From contig JAPQWV010000361.1 of assembly GCA_027422505.1 (NCBI GenBank), forward strand, positions 372,001-436,000: DNA of 64,000 nucleotides, read 5' to 3'. This DNA is from Craterostigma plantagineum. Its lineage: Eukaryota; Streptophyta; Magnoliopsida; Lamiales; Linderniaceae. Made by a program: the position numbers and the translations under genes. The notes beneath the pieces were generated by a model. That model did not search any database and had not been told where the DNA came from. It worked only from the letters and a program-made list of their open reading frames with translations. Positions 41,217-53,801 of the stretch are shown here, piece by piece (within the stretch, counting starts at the first letter, position 1; each line of letters starts with the position of its first letter).

Positions 41217-42120
41217 TGATGCGTTCCAAAAACTCGCCCTACTCTTTGGCGCGCAAGTAGGCTGTTTGTTTCCGTCGCCGCCAAAGAACGCCTGAAATAT
41301 CGGAGAAAACACTAGGAAGGCACCGTTTCAGCGACGTCCCATCGACGCTCAAGTCAGATAATCATCTTCTTCAAGAAAAAGGTGATCGCAGGTGCTAGGC
41401 GTAAAAGTAGTTTTTTTCATTTTAGATGCATACCTTTGCAATGATCTAACCGTTACGTTTTATACTGATCTCGTCTTCCCTAGCCTTGACCTTTTCGTCA
41501 CCCCAGTCCGCTCTTTCGTGAACTTTCCGCGGAGACGTGGTCTTCTCCACGTTTTTCCCACGTTTTGTTTCCTCCTTCTTCCTCGGTTCTTCCCATGGGG
41601 TCTTCTTCTCCATATGAAACTGCCTTGACCGGGCTTCCCCTCTCCTTCTCGAGGAAGTCGGTATACCCATCTTCTTTCTCTTCGCGCCTCCAGGTCGATC
41701 GGCTCGTTATCGCCGACCTGCTCGGCTCGCTCCTGATTTTCCCTTCTCGCGTGTATTATCATCATCGAGTATCAAAAGTGAGAGTTGTCGTAGTACCCTA
41801 GCGTGAACCCACTTTTGCATTTCCCCCACCTTGTTTATGTAGACCAATTATGAGAGGTAATGGCCCATGATCGAGTTAGTGGGGTGGTAACCACCCACCA
41901 TCACTTCACGCCCATCATGGATCCGATGGTATTGCCACATGTGCTTTAGACAAATGGGCTTTAGATAGATGGACTCGGTTCTGTGATGTCCCCGGGAATA
42001 TGGTCGAGCAAAGCCCCGTTCCTCGGGTAGTGCTCTTCGGGCGTAGGTCGTCTCGGTGATCTTCGCCTCAAGAGGGGGGATGTTCCCTCCTCAGGAGGTG
42101 TTTTTCGCGGGAATGTTACC
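41217..42120 (-). repeat. LTR of a gypsy (Tat-like) element, outer end unresolved
   Basis: On the plus strand it opens with TGATGCGTTCC next to the primer-binding site, i.e. on the minus strand it ends ...GGAACGCATCA. It is GC-richer than its surroundings. The outer end (42120) is a guess, placed after CAAGAGGGGGGATGTTCCC. No second LTR is visible. The 78-101-residue open frames at 41392-41801 are inside this LTR and are not genes. Confidence 0.5.
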
Positions 42121-43033
42121 CGCCTCTTTCGATTAAACTCAAATATTTGATCGATTAAAATCCGGAGATAACAAAGTTCATATGGATGAGAGAACCTATT
42201 GAACGTTCCTTTGAAGTTACCATGGACGAGGGAGACAAGCCACCACCCATCTACACTAGCTTCGAACAAACATCGTCTTTTTATCATGCTAGTTTCTCCA
42301 TGTTGCTCCATATAACTGATTTATTTTACTTTATTTTAAGAATCACTTTTTTGTGCGTGAATGCGCCTTTGTTTCTGAAATTCGGTTCCCAATTTGTAGA
42401 AATGTCGAATGTTATTGTGACGGTTTATTGGGGTGGCAACTTAGTCAAAATTGGCAATCAAAAGATAGTGGCATATTTTCCCGCGATGTTTCGTTCGATG
42501 CGATTTTGACTCAGTTGCGAGATATTAGTGGATTGCATGATAATTTATTGAAGATATATATGCAGTATATGACAATAGATGATATGAATCATGTTACATC
42601 ATGAGTTTATGCTTTAATTGAAACATTGATTATTTGTAATAATGAGAAGTGAGAATTGTAATTTTAAATAGTTTTATGGTGAAAATAAAAATAATAATAA
42701 TAAAAATTGAAAAAGTTGTTTAGTTTTGCAACATTGTTAAAAAGTTAACTATATTTACAATTTCTACTTTAAAAATAACACTATTTTTCCCATTCTCTCC
42801 CCAGTTTAGTAATTTCATTATGTAATAAAACTTAATTAGTTAAAAACTAAATTTAAATTAACAGAACACGCTTGGTTGTGCATGTTAAAATATAAGCAGT
42901 AATAAAAGCACAAGATTAATAAAATGTTATATATATATATTTATATATATATATATATATATATAGAGTATTAAAGATGCCAATAAAATTTGTTATCCAA
43001 AAAGAAAAAAAGAAAACAGAACGTTTGTTTGCG
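42121..43033. other. Gene-free stretch with (AT)n
   Basis: AT-rich, no recognised gene. Open frames at 42186-42604 lack domain character. An (AT)n run lies at about 42925-42965. The stretch ends at the GTTTG target site of the solo LTR. Confidence 0.5.
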
Positions 43034-43038
43034 GTTTG

Positions 43039-46000
43039 TGTAATACCCGTAAATTTAATACGGGGATGGAATGTAATTAATTTGGTAAATATCTGAGTTA
43101 ATGGGAATTAAAGTAAGAGCGAAAGTATAAGCTATATCAGTTTCGAATTATTTTCGAAACTTAATCAAATAAGTGTCCGAAAATAATAAGTAATAGATGG
43201 ACCAAAACTTTGGGCTATGTGTTGACTTATTTAAAACAAGCCCCAAACATAAATACAATATAATAAATTTGCATGCATACTATGTGAATATATGATTTCA
43301 TATTTGGTATTTATTAATTTCGTGATTATATGATATCTAACATTATTTGGAAGTTAGGTATGGAGTTTTAGAAATTTTTGAAAAGAGAATCTCGAAATAT
43401 CATAATTTTGGAAACTTAGGGTTTCTTTTCGGATAATTTTGGAATTTTAGGATGTTGATGAATGGGGAAATTTGAAAGAAGGAATTTGACATAGAGATTG
43501 CGAGAATTCGAAATTTTATATTGAAATTTAGAAAGGGGAGGTGAACTAAAATCTCGAAATGAGTTTTACTCATTTCGATAGTTGAGTTTCGAGATCTAGG
43601 AGTAAGGTATATGGCTTGCAATTGATTGCGACATTTTACTAGAGATCTTATGAGTTTTGATATAGAATCTCGTGAATTGTTTCGAGATTTTAAGAAGCCC
43701 CAAACCAAAATCTCGACATATTGTATATGTAGATGCATTTTGAAATTTTATTATATAGCTCGAAATTTAGTTTGAAAGATGTCGAGATTACTAAGATAGA
43801 TCTCGAGACTTTGGTTAATGATAGAATGGAAATGACGTTGAACCATGGCTAATATTAGTTAAGTGAGTAGGTAAATGTCAAAATCTATTACAAACTAATG
43901 CACAAAAATCTTAAAGGATAAATACAAACAATTAAAAACTAAAGTTAAGAAACAAACATTACTTTATGATAAATGACAAACATTGAGATAAGTATGTCTC
44001 GTATTGAATTTTTGCAAAACATGGAATGAGTTCAAAAGAACAAACCATCGGAAAAAAATAATAAAATAAGTTTGGAGAGGGGAAGGAGAACTCAAACGGT
44101 GTTACCAACTTAGCTTGGAAAGGTATAAAATTTTATTATAAGTTTATGTTTTATTACGGTTAATCATGTTCTATGTAGTAGTAGATACAAAGGTTTCATG
44201 AGGTATTATGAGGGTTTCTTTTATTATTTTAAAAAAAAATGGTTGGGTCTGTTTAATTTTAGTTCTTGAGTTCTTGATAGTTAGGATTTTGATCGAAAGA
44301 TGTTGAGAGTTTAGGTAGTAAATAGTGTTAGTGATTTTTGAAAGATTAGGGTTTGTTTAATGTCGAAGTGTTAGATGAGATAGAGCTGAGATTTATATAA
44401 ATGTCGACATGATTGTGTGATGTTGTCTCGAAAATTTTTATGAATGTCGAATAAAATGTCGAGATATTTGTGAACAGTGATTTCGAGATTTGTATGTATG
44501 TTGAAAGAAAATATCGAGTAAGATGTCGAGTGTTTGTATAAGGTTATTTCGAGATTTGTTAGGTGGGATTTTGAAATGTGATGTCGAGTATCTTGAATAA
44601 AATGTCGAGTGACTATGTGATGTTTCGAGTTTTGTGAGTTGTGAAGATAAAAATGTCGAAATACTTATGTGTTTAGTTATGAGGTTTTGTGAATGTTGAG
44701 GGAAGATCTCGAAAGAAAATGTCGACATGTTTGTGTAAGATTGTTTTGAGATTTATAAGAATGTTGATATAGGAACCGAGTTTTGTCTTGAGAAATTATG
44801 AAACAATATCGACATGGGTCATGTGGAGTTGAGAAAATCGAATGAGAATTTCGAGTAGGATAGAGATATGTGTCTGAGGTGAAATGATTTCAAGTTTTAT
44901 AAATTTTGAAGACAATGTCGAGATTTATCATGTAATATCGAGATTCATTGTATAGTTTAGTAAATGTCGAAACCTTGTTTGAATAATAAAGAATGATGTC
45001 GAGCTCTATTTGGTGTCGAGATATATTTTAATTCATGCCGAGATTATATCAATAGTATTTCTCAGTTTAGGTTAAAATTTTAAATTTTAGGGTTTCGAAA
45101 TTTATAAAAGTTGAAATTAGGGTTTTCTAAATTAAGCCAATTTCATGAAATTATAAGTAAATTAACGAACTCTAATTTGATATGTTTCTATAATTAGGGT
45201 TCGAAGGTTAGCGATTTAACCGTACGATAAGCTAAGGATACCAGGTAAGTGGAAATCTCAACTACAACACATAAACTAATTTATGTACGTATTTTATGTG
45301 ACTATGTGCTTTGATTATAATATGTAATGTGTTATCTGTGTTGAATGATCCTACGTGATAAGAATTATATGGAAATACGTGATTATGTGGCAAGTTATGT
45401 TGGTTGTTTTATGTGAGATGCTTACCGGCGATAATGAAATCGCACGGTGACTATTAATTATGATTTTGCGATGACATGGGAAACCATTTGGTACACCATA
45501 TCATGGTATATTATGTGCATGTTCGGATTTACTTTTATTTTGGGGAAACGAGCGTGCTTTTATTTATCGCCTGTAGGCGAGCATGGTATGTGTGCATGGC
45601 ATTATTTATGTGGCATTAGCATGTGCATACACGCATTTTGGGAGGATTATTAGTATGAGTATGCATGGTATATGATCGTCTGAGAACAAAATATGTTTGA
45701 CGATATTAGTATTTGATGTAGACTCACGAATGAGTCATAGCTACTTCTATGACGACACCATGACGGGGGTAAAACCGTCGAATATATTTACCTAAATTAT
45801 TTAGGTAATGGGAAGGCACATAGTGTAACTATAGTGCCAGGAAAGTGGTTTGATAGAGGGCCGACCTGGTGAATGATAAGACTGGAGATAAACCCTAGTT
45901 TTATCCTAGCCAGTGTGGGCCACTATCGTATTTTATCCGTATAGGATTTGAGCTCATGATATGATGGTGTGCGTAGTAAGTAGCTAAGGGCCCTGAGAGA

Positions 46001-46493
46001 ATGAGAAAAATGAGAGAATGAGAAACATGAGAGAAATGAGGAAAGAATGAGAATGATACGAGAATACGAGTGTTAGTAAGCATTGGCGCGGATGCCTTTG
46101 CGTTTTACGACACGTGCATGTCATGCATATTTCCACTTACTGAGCTTTATAGCTCATTCCACGTTTTATGTGTTGTAGGTACGAACGAGTCGGACGTTGA
46201 GACACGTCACGACTAAGGCAGGCTGATGGCGGTTACTCCACGTACTTTTGAGGGCTGGGCGTACATGGATGCGACCTGAGGGGTGTTATTAGTGTGTTCG
46301 AAATATTTTAACATATTGGACTATGGTCTTTTAAATTATAATGTTTGCATAACGGGATGTGTGCGAAATAAATGGGTGCAAGTGTATAATATTAAATTAT
46401 TAAATAAGAGTGTTTTTTCTTTAAATCGGGTCTTCCGCAGCTTACGTTGCGAAAAATCCGCCAAATTAGTTATAGGAAAAGTGGGGTGTGACA
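43039..46493 (+). mobile_element. Intact solo LTR, Tekay-type gypsy (3,455 bp)
   Basis: Starts TGTAATACCCG and ends GGGGTGTGACA, flanked by the perfect 5-bp duplication GTTTG (43034-43038 and 46494-46498). No PBS or internal sequence remains, so it formed by recombination between the LTRs of a full element. The U3-like part (43550-45060) is packed with TCGAGAT/ATGTCGAG motifs. The 3' part (46170-46300) matches the LTR ending at 60785 (GTCACGACTAAGGC against GTCGTGGCTGAGGC, then ACTTTTGAGG and GTACATGGATG). It does not encode protein. Confidence 0.93.
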
Positions 46494-46498
46494 GTTTG

Positions 46499-47118
46499 GG
46501 GCGACAAATTTCGTTTATAAATATTGCATACAAATGGTCCATTCTTTTTGAACATGTATAATGCATATAGGATGGTGGTGTTCTTGCATATAGACAGATG
46601 TAATAGATTAGCTATTTTATTAATGTAAGGAAATTGTTTTTGTTTAGAAAAAAATTCCGCTAAAAAAAGATTTCTAATTAAACTCCGCCTACTAAAACCT
46701 TCAATTGTTAGAGTTGTCAATCCCAAGCCAAGTAAAGGAGGATAGGTGTGTTAGGTGTAGAGTAGAATACCCGGTGTTCCAACTTGATTGGATATTCTTC
46801 TACTTGTAAAGATAAATTATTGGAAATTATATCAAATAAAAAGGCATTATTTTATCTTATGGTGATACAATATTCTAAAGTCCTCAGATCATTATAAGCT
46901 GAAGTACATGATTACGCATTTGATGGTGATCATGGAATATGTCTTAGGCTGTGATCTTAAATAAGTTCCAAGTCGATGGGTTTCAAGACAGGACACTGAA
47001 TAGCCCGGAAAGACTTGGGCATATGCTGCATGCTTGTTAGACGAGGATCCATGAGCATTACCGTGTGGACGCAACAAATATACAGATGCTAGTTAGGGAA
47101 CAAGTTCAACAAATATAT
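46499..47118. other. Unassigned stretch between two gypsy LTRs
   Basis: No convincing gene. The right part (46870-47080) has a GC-richer, retrotransposon-like look but could not be assigned to a family. It is cut off by the truncated LTR that begins at 47119. Confidence 0.4.
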
Positions 47119-49162
47119 CATGCCATCATATATTGTAAATAATTTATACGTGTCATGTAACACAAATAATTCAAGTAGGAAGTCACATAATATCATAGAA
47201 ACACATAACACATAATTTCATGCACATACAATTATGTGTTGTAGTTGGGACTTCCACGTACCTGGTATCGTTTGCTTATCGTACGGTTAAATCCCTAACC
47301 TTCGAACCCTAAGTAAAACACATAAAATTAGGGTTTGTTAGTCTAGTTATAATTTCCCGAAATTGGCTTAATTTGAAAACCCTAGTTTTGATTTATAAAT
47401 CTCAAAACCCTAAAGTTCCGAATTTTGACCTAATTTGAAAAGTACCATTTCGAATCCTATTAAACATGGTTCAAATTTAATTAAACATTGCACATAACTT
47501 ATAGAATAAACTTCGAAATGGTTGACTAAGGTTCTCGAGATAGATCTCGAGTTTATCTTCACAAGATGCTTTCGAGATTGTTCTTAAAGTGAATGTCGAG
47601 TTTTGATTATGGGACTTCGAGGTTTTTCTTGGAAGTAGATCTCGATACTACACTAAGGATCTCGATATGGTTCTCGCTTGTACATTAGATCTCGACATTT
47701 TCAAAACACATCTCGATATAGTATATAAGATTTCGATATATATTCCTGGGAAACATATAAGAATCTTGATGTCTACACCAAGATAGATCTCGAGCTTTAT
47801 TTTAATAATATACAACATTTCGAGTTTTAATCTATACACAATCTCGACATGGAGGATCTCAATATTATTCCTATAAAACTAACATGGATTTCGGCATAAT
47901 TCTCGACATCACATGCATAATATCTCGGGATATAGTTCGATATTTGAATAATGATTTCGAGACATTACACAATATGAAGTCAGCATAAGAATTAAGTCTC
48001 GACAAAGATCTCGAGATTTAGACCAAACCACACATAAATTTGACATGGACTTCGATATTATATATAAAGACTTCGATATTTAACTAGTCAATGCACAATG
48101 ATCTAGGCATGAACTCGAGGTGAATCTCGAGTTTAATTTATGATACGAAATGTCACATGAATCTCGAGTTGATCTCGAGATCTTACACACAACTTAACAG
48201 AATTCGATGTTCATCATACTGGAATATACATCACTCGACCTCTAAGCTTTTGATCAAAATATATTTTCTTCAAGAACAATTGGAATATTATTAGGGTTTC
48301 ATGGTGGTAATGGTTTTCAAAACTTTCGTTAGTTGAAGTTATAGAAACCCTAGTACTATCCAAATCATTATTCTAACTATCTCCTACACATAATAATATA
48401 CGAATGAAACGGATTAAACATCAAAATAACAATCCATACCTTTCCAAACTTAGCTCAAGTCTTGTTCTCCTTTCTATGCTTTTAATTTCGATGGTTTTCT
48501 CACTTGTGAAGTTGATTTCTCATTCCTTCTCTATTCTACACCTTCGATCATTTACTTGGTTTTGTATTGTTAATTCCTCCTTCCCTTATCACGTTGGTTA
48601 CTTGTTATATTAACTAAATGATGTTATGTTCTACTTTAGTAATGCTATCCTAACTTCATGAGATGACTATTATAATATTTTGTTTTGAGGTTTCCCTTTA
48701 TACTAAGTAATCGAATTATTTAGTAATTTTAATGTTGTGAAATTCTAATACATCGAAATCTCTCCTATTTCTTTCGAAATCTTTTTATTTCGAGATTCTC
48801 TAATTTCGACCTTAGTACTATTTGAATTTCGAAGGTGAGTTCAAAGTTAAATCTCGTGACCTAAAAGATTTCGAGATCAAGGGTCTCGAGTTCCATTAGT
48901 TCGAAATCCTAAGGCATAGAAATCTGTACTAGCTCTTTCGAGACTTTCAACTCGACATCCTTCCTTTATTTTGAAATGTATTTACCTTCCTATCTCATAA
49001 GAAACCCTTTCTATGTTCAATTAGTTATTCTATTTGGTTAGTAACCCTAATCTGCAATCACATTAACACATAAAATTAGAACATGTTCCATGCAGTCACG
49101 TAAGTCATATAATATGTATGCCTATTTATTGGCCGGCTTACTTACGGGACTCGGGTATTACA
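47119..49162 (-). repeat. 3' LTR (truncated) of the minus-strand Tekay element
   Basis: On the minus strand it begins TGTAATACCCGAGTCCCG directly after the purine tract and matches the 5' LTR down to TCATGCCATCATATATTG, where it stops abruptly. It contains dozens of TCTCGA/TCGAGA motifs (47530-48950). Confidence 0.92.
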
Positions 49163-49175
49163 TACTCCCCCCTTA
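49163..49175 (-). other. Polypurine tract
   Basis: On the minus strand AAGGGGGGAGTA lies immediately before the 3' LTR, the usual primer for plus-strand DNA synthesis in gypsy elements. Confidence 0.85.
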
Positions 49176-49196
49176 AAAGGGATTTCGCCCCCGAAA

Positions 49197-50430
49197 TCAG
49201 GTAGGGAGAAATAGCTCAGGGTAGCGGCTTCTTATATCATCTTCACGTTCCCACGTAGCTTCTTCCGTGGATTGATTCTGCCACAATACCTTTACTAAGG
49301 GAATTTCTTTATTCCGTGATCGTTTTGTGTCAAACATTAGAATCTCCACTGGCTTTTCCTCATAACTTAAATCTGGCTTGAGTTGTTGATGAAGATTCTC
49401 AGTGTTCAGCACATGGCTTGGGTCTGCGACGTATTTTCGTAACGTCGATACATGAAAGACATCATGTACTTGAGCTAATGAAGCGGGTAGTTCGAGTTGA
49501 TAAGCTACTTCATCAACTTTTTGAAGGACTCGAAATGGTCCTATATACCGTGGGCTCAGCTTGCCTTTCTTCCCGAATCGTTTCACGCCTTTCATTGGAG
49601 ACACCTTCAAAAATAGAAGTCATTTACTTGGAACTCCAACGATCTACGCTTTTGGTCTGCGTAGCTTTTCTGTCTGCTTTGGGCTGTCTTCATCCGTTCC
49701 CGCACCTTTGATATTGCTTCGCTCATTTCTTGCACTAGATCGGGCCCTAGTATCGCTCGTTCTCCAACTTCATCCCAATGGATTGGAGATCTACATTTGC
49801 ATCCGTATAGAGCTTCATATGGAGCCATTCCGATCGTTGCATGCAAGCTGTTGTTATATGAAAATTCGATCAGAGGAAGGTATCGGCTCCAATTTCCTTT
49901 AAAGTCGAGCACGCAGGCTCTTAGCATGTCTTCTAACGTCTGGATTGTTGGTTCAGACTGCCCGTCTGTCTGAGGATGGTAGGCAGTACTGAATGATAAC
50001 TTAGTTCCCATGTCCTCTGCAAACTCATCCAGAACTTGGATAAGAATCATGAATCACGTTCGGAAACAATCGAGATTGGAACTCCGCGAAGTCGTACTAT
50101 TTCTTGAATATATAGTTCCACGTATCGTTCCATTGAGAATGTTGAATTGATAGGTAGGAAGTGAGCGGACTTGGTTAATCGATCAACGATAACCCATATA
50201 GCGTCGTGGCCTTTCACGGTTTTAGGCAAGCCAACAACGAAGTCCATCGTAATGTGATCCCATTTCCATTCGGGTACTGGCAGGGATTGCAAGGTTCCTG
50301 CCGGTCGTTGATGTTCTGCCTTAATTTGCTGACACATTAGGCATTGGCTTACTAATGTTGCTATTTCTCTTTTCATTCCTGGCCACCAATAATTGGCTCG
50401 TAGATCCCTGTACATCTTCGTTGCTCCTGG
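49197..50430 (-). pseudogene. Gypsy integrase with C-terminal chromodomain-like region, broken
   Basis: The minus-strand frame 50415-50047 has the integrase core start ([35 protein letters not shown]). It breaks at the position of the second catalytic aspartate, where SERD replaces the usual SDRD. The next frame (50050-49607) continues (STAYHPQTDGQSE, PYEALYGCKCRSP). Frame 49610-49197 holds the C-terminal module (KLSPRYIGPFRVLQKV) followed by a chromodomain-like end (VKVLWQNQSTEEATWEREDD). This combination marks the Tekay lineage. Frameshifts prevent one product. Confidence 0.88.
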
Positions 50431-50605
50431 GTGGATAGAATATACAGTGGTATGCTTCTGTCATGACAGTCTTTCGGAGTTCGGCATCATTAGGGACATA
50501 TAGACGTCTTCTGTAGTATAGGCTTCCGTCGTCTCGTATGGTGAAGTCTGCTGATCTTTGTTCTAGTGGTATTTCTTTGATTTTCAGATATAACTCGTCG
50601 TTCTC

Positions 50606-51900
50606 CTAGGCCTTCGTAATCTGCTCCATCAGTGTGGGTCGAAGTGTTAGTGCCGCTAATCTTGTTTCGATTTCGCCCATTGGTATCACTTCTACTTCGA
50701 GCCTCTGTAACTCCGTGTTTACGGTCTTACGGCTCAACGCATCCGCGACTACATTTGCTTTCCCCGGATGGTAGCTAATCACGTAGTCATAGTCCTTGAC
50801 TAACTCGAGCCATCGATGTTGTCTCATATTTAACTCCTTCTGAGTGAAGAAGTATTTGAGACTCTTGTGATCAGTGAAAATCTCGCATCGTTCGCCGTAT
50901 AAATAATGTCTCCAGATCTTGAGATCGAAAACGACTGCTGCGAGTTCAAGGTCGTGTGTTGGATAGTTCTTCTCATAATCTTTGAGTTGTCGCGAGGCAC
51001 ATGCTACGAAATTCCCATTCTGCATTAGGGCACACCCTAGGCCATTCTTAGATGCATCACTATAAATAGAAAACCCTCCAGTTCCTGTGGGAATAGTTAA
51101 CACCGGGGCCGTAGTAAATCGTCGCTTCAATTCTTGAAAGCTCTGCTCACAAGCATCGTCCCACTGAGATGGAGTATTCTTCTTCGTCTTCGTCAGGGTT
51201 GATGCCATTTTGGAGAAATCCTTGATGAACTTTCGATAATACCCAGCGAACCGAGAAAACTTCGTATTTCTGTGACATTCGTCGGTTGAGGCCAGTTATT
51301 AATAGCCTCGATCTTGCTGGGGTCGACAGAAATTCCAGCTCCTGAAATAACGTGTCCAAGAAATGCTACTTGATTGAGCCAGAACTCGCATTTCTTGAAT
51401 TCGCATACAATTGCTTTTCTAGTAATATTTCCAGTACGATCTTCAAGTGTTGTTCATGCTCCTCCTTGGTTTTTGAGTAGATGAGAATGTCATCAATGAA
51501 TACGATAACACACTTATCTAGGAATGGCTTGAATACCCTGTTCATCAGGTCCATGAATGATGCCGGTGCATTAGTCAGCCCGAAAGGCATGACTAGGAAT
51601 TCATAGTGCCCGTAGCGGGTACTGAATGCTGTCTTCAATATCCTCTTCTCGGATTTTCAACTGATGATATCCCGATCTCAGGTCTATCTTCGAAAAGACG
51701 GTTGCACCTTGTAGTTGGTCAAATAAGTCGTCAATTCGAGGGATGGGGTATTTGTTCTTGATCGTAATCTTGTTTAGCTCCCTATAATCAATGCAGAGCC
51801 GCATCGATCCATCTTTCTTCTTAACAAACAAAACCGGTGCTCTCCATGGTGAGAAGCTTGGCTAAATGAACCCTTTTGTAACAGTTCATCCAGTTGCTCC
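50606..51900 (-). pseudogene. Gypsy reverse transcriptase-RNase H, broken
   Basis: Minus-strand pieces: RT start ([32 protein letters not shown]) at 51831-51601, a frameshift, then [12 protein letters not shown] and the catalytic FIDD ([14 protein letters not shown]) at 51638-51366. After another break the RT thumb/RNase H at 51208-50606 shows [35 protein letters not shown] and [10 protein letters not shown]. The catalytic FIDD is intact, but the frame is broken at least twice. Confidence 0.9.
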
Positions 51901-51901
51901 C

Positions 51902-53660
51902 TCAATCCTTCAGCTCTGCTGGAGCGAGTCGGTACGGTGCCTTAGAAATGGGTGCAGCTCCTGCCACTAGATCAATTGTAAATTGAATTTCACGATCCGG
52001 CGGAAGTCCGGGTAAGTCTTCAGGAAACACATCGGGAAAATCTCGTAGTACTGGAACTTCTTCCTTCGGGGGTGTACGTTCTTCAGATGATATTGCATAT
52101 ATTAGGTACGCTTCACATCCTGTCTTGATCAACCGATGTGCATTCATTGCTGAAATCCTGGGAATCTTACCACGCTTGCTACTTCCCATGAATGTGAGTG
52201 TTTCAGTGTCTCCTAGATTAAAGGTTACTTGCTTACGGTTGCAGTCAATAACTGCTCCGTATTTTGATAGCCAGTCCATTCCAAGGATTACTTCATAATC
52301 GTTCATTGGAATGACTATCAGGTCAACGGGTAAGGTCCTATCGTTCATTATTACTGGGCTATCTCTTAAGATTTGGTTGGTTCTCGTAGAGGTTCCATGG
52401 GGAATGGTAACATGGTATTCATAGCTAACTAGGTCAGGTGTAACCCCGAGTCTCGCCACGTAGTTAGTAGATGCAAATGAATGTGTGGCTCCTGAATTAA
52501 CTAATATGCATGTCGGGGTTGAATGGATTAAGAGAGTACCTGCCACTACAGATGGGTTGTTATCCGCCTCTTCGAAAGTCAATGTGTAAACCCTAGCAGG
52601 TACCGTAGACGGCCTAGTTTGAACAGGTGCTTGACTCCCGGACGCAGCCTCCGTGCATGCCTTGGAAAAGTGGCATGTCTTGCCACACTTATAACATATA
52701 GCGTTCTGGGAGTAGCACAAACCAAGATGTCGCCGTGTGCACCTGGGACATGGGGGTATGGTCATAGGAGGTCTTCCGTGATTAGGATTAAATTGCTGTG
52801 GAGGTCCAGGTCGGTTTTGAAAATTAGGTCGGGCATTCTTGGGGTTAAGGGGCTTCTTCGGGTTACCTCCGCTCCACTTCGATCCTTGAACGAAGTTTCT
52901 TTTTGCTTCATGGGTGCGCATAATTCGGAGTTCAGCTTGCTCGACCACTAACGCACGTTTAGCTACTTGAGCATAGGTGGCTCCTTGAGATCCGGCCATG
53001 TTCACATCTCTATATAATTCAGGCTTTAAGCCCTCCAGGAAACTCTCCACCTTCAACGCATCCGTGCTCACCATGTGAGCTGCAAATCGGGACAACTGTT
53101 CGAATTTCCTAATGTACTCTGCTACGGTCATCGAGCCCTGGCGTAGGTTGATGAATTCATTCATCCTTTGGGCTCGTACCGGGGCGGTGAAGTATTTACT
53201 CTAAAGAGCTCTTTGAACCGGTCCCATGTCATCGTAACAGGATCTTCAAAGGCGAGAATTGTATCCCACCAATGGCCTGCACTTCCTCTCAGCAGGAAGG
53301 CAGCACATAAAACCTTCTCATCCTCTGGAATACGACTGTACTGAAACATGCTTTCTAGAGTTCGAAGCCAGTCCTCGACCGCTGTCGAGTCGATAGCATC
53401 TTCAAATGTTGGGGGATTGAGCTTACAAAATCGCTCCCCAACAATCTCAACTCTTTCTGCTTGAGAGAGTCCGCTATTCGATGGTCCGCCCATATTTCGT
53501 TGTTGCATCATTTCTTGTATTTGAGCGGACTACTGGCGAACGAGTTCGGTCAGCTGATGGATTGCCGTATCTCGATTATCAGTAGGAGTTGCGGGTTGCT
53601 TGCCTTTGTCCGCACTCCCACTACCTTCTCCCCTTGTTCTACCCGTTCTTTTCCTATACC
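51902..53660 (-). pseudogene. Gypsy gag and protease, broken
   Basis: On the minus strand an N-terminal part rich in Q and G has an in-frame TAG near 53530. Then comes the retrotrans_gag core (VEDWLRTLESMF, LLRGSAGHWWDTI) at 53511-53161. A frameshift follows, then a 420-residue open frame (53164-51902) with LRQGSMTVAEYIRKFEQLSR, a knuckle C-x2-C-x4-H-x4-C (CYKCGKTCHFSKAC) and the aspartic protease. The protease triad reads N-S-G (ILVNSGATHSF) instead of D-S-G, so the catalytic aspartate is gone. The frame ends in the RT linker (PPDREIQFTIDLV). Confidence 0.9.
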
Positions 53661-53785
53661 CTAGTAGTCCCTAAGGCCAATAAATTATGCACATACAACA
53701 TTCACAGAAACATAAAACTTACTAGCAAGGCCGCTTCCGTGCTTTTGAGCGTGTGTACATGGACAGTCTATAGAACTTGTAACCG

Positions 53786-53797
53786 CTCTGATACCAC
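53786..53797 (-). other. Primer-binding site (initiator Met tRNA)
   Basis: On the minus strand TGGTATCAGAGC, four bases downstream of the 5' LTR end, is a perfect plant initiator-Met primer site. Confidence 0.9.
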
Positions 53798-53801
53798 CCG
53801 T

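Noticed and set aside
41392..41801. Basic 74-101-residue frames, possibly a small nucleic-acid-binding protein
   Set aside because: They lie inside the LTR adjoining a gypsy PBS and have no motif.
48404..48613. 69-residue frame (MKRIKHQNNN...) repeated at 55991-56200
   Set aside because: The duplication is explained by the LTR pair; no domain, no independent support.
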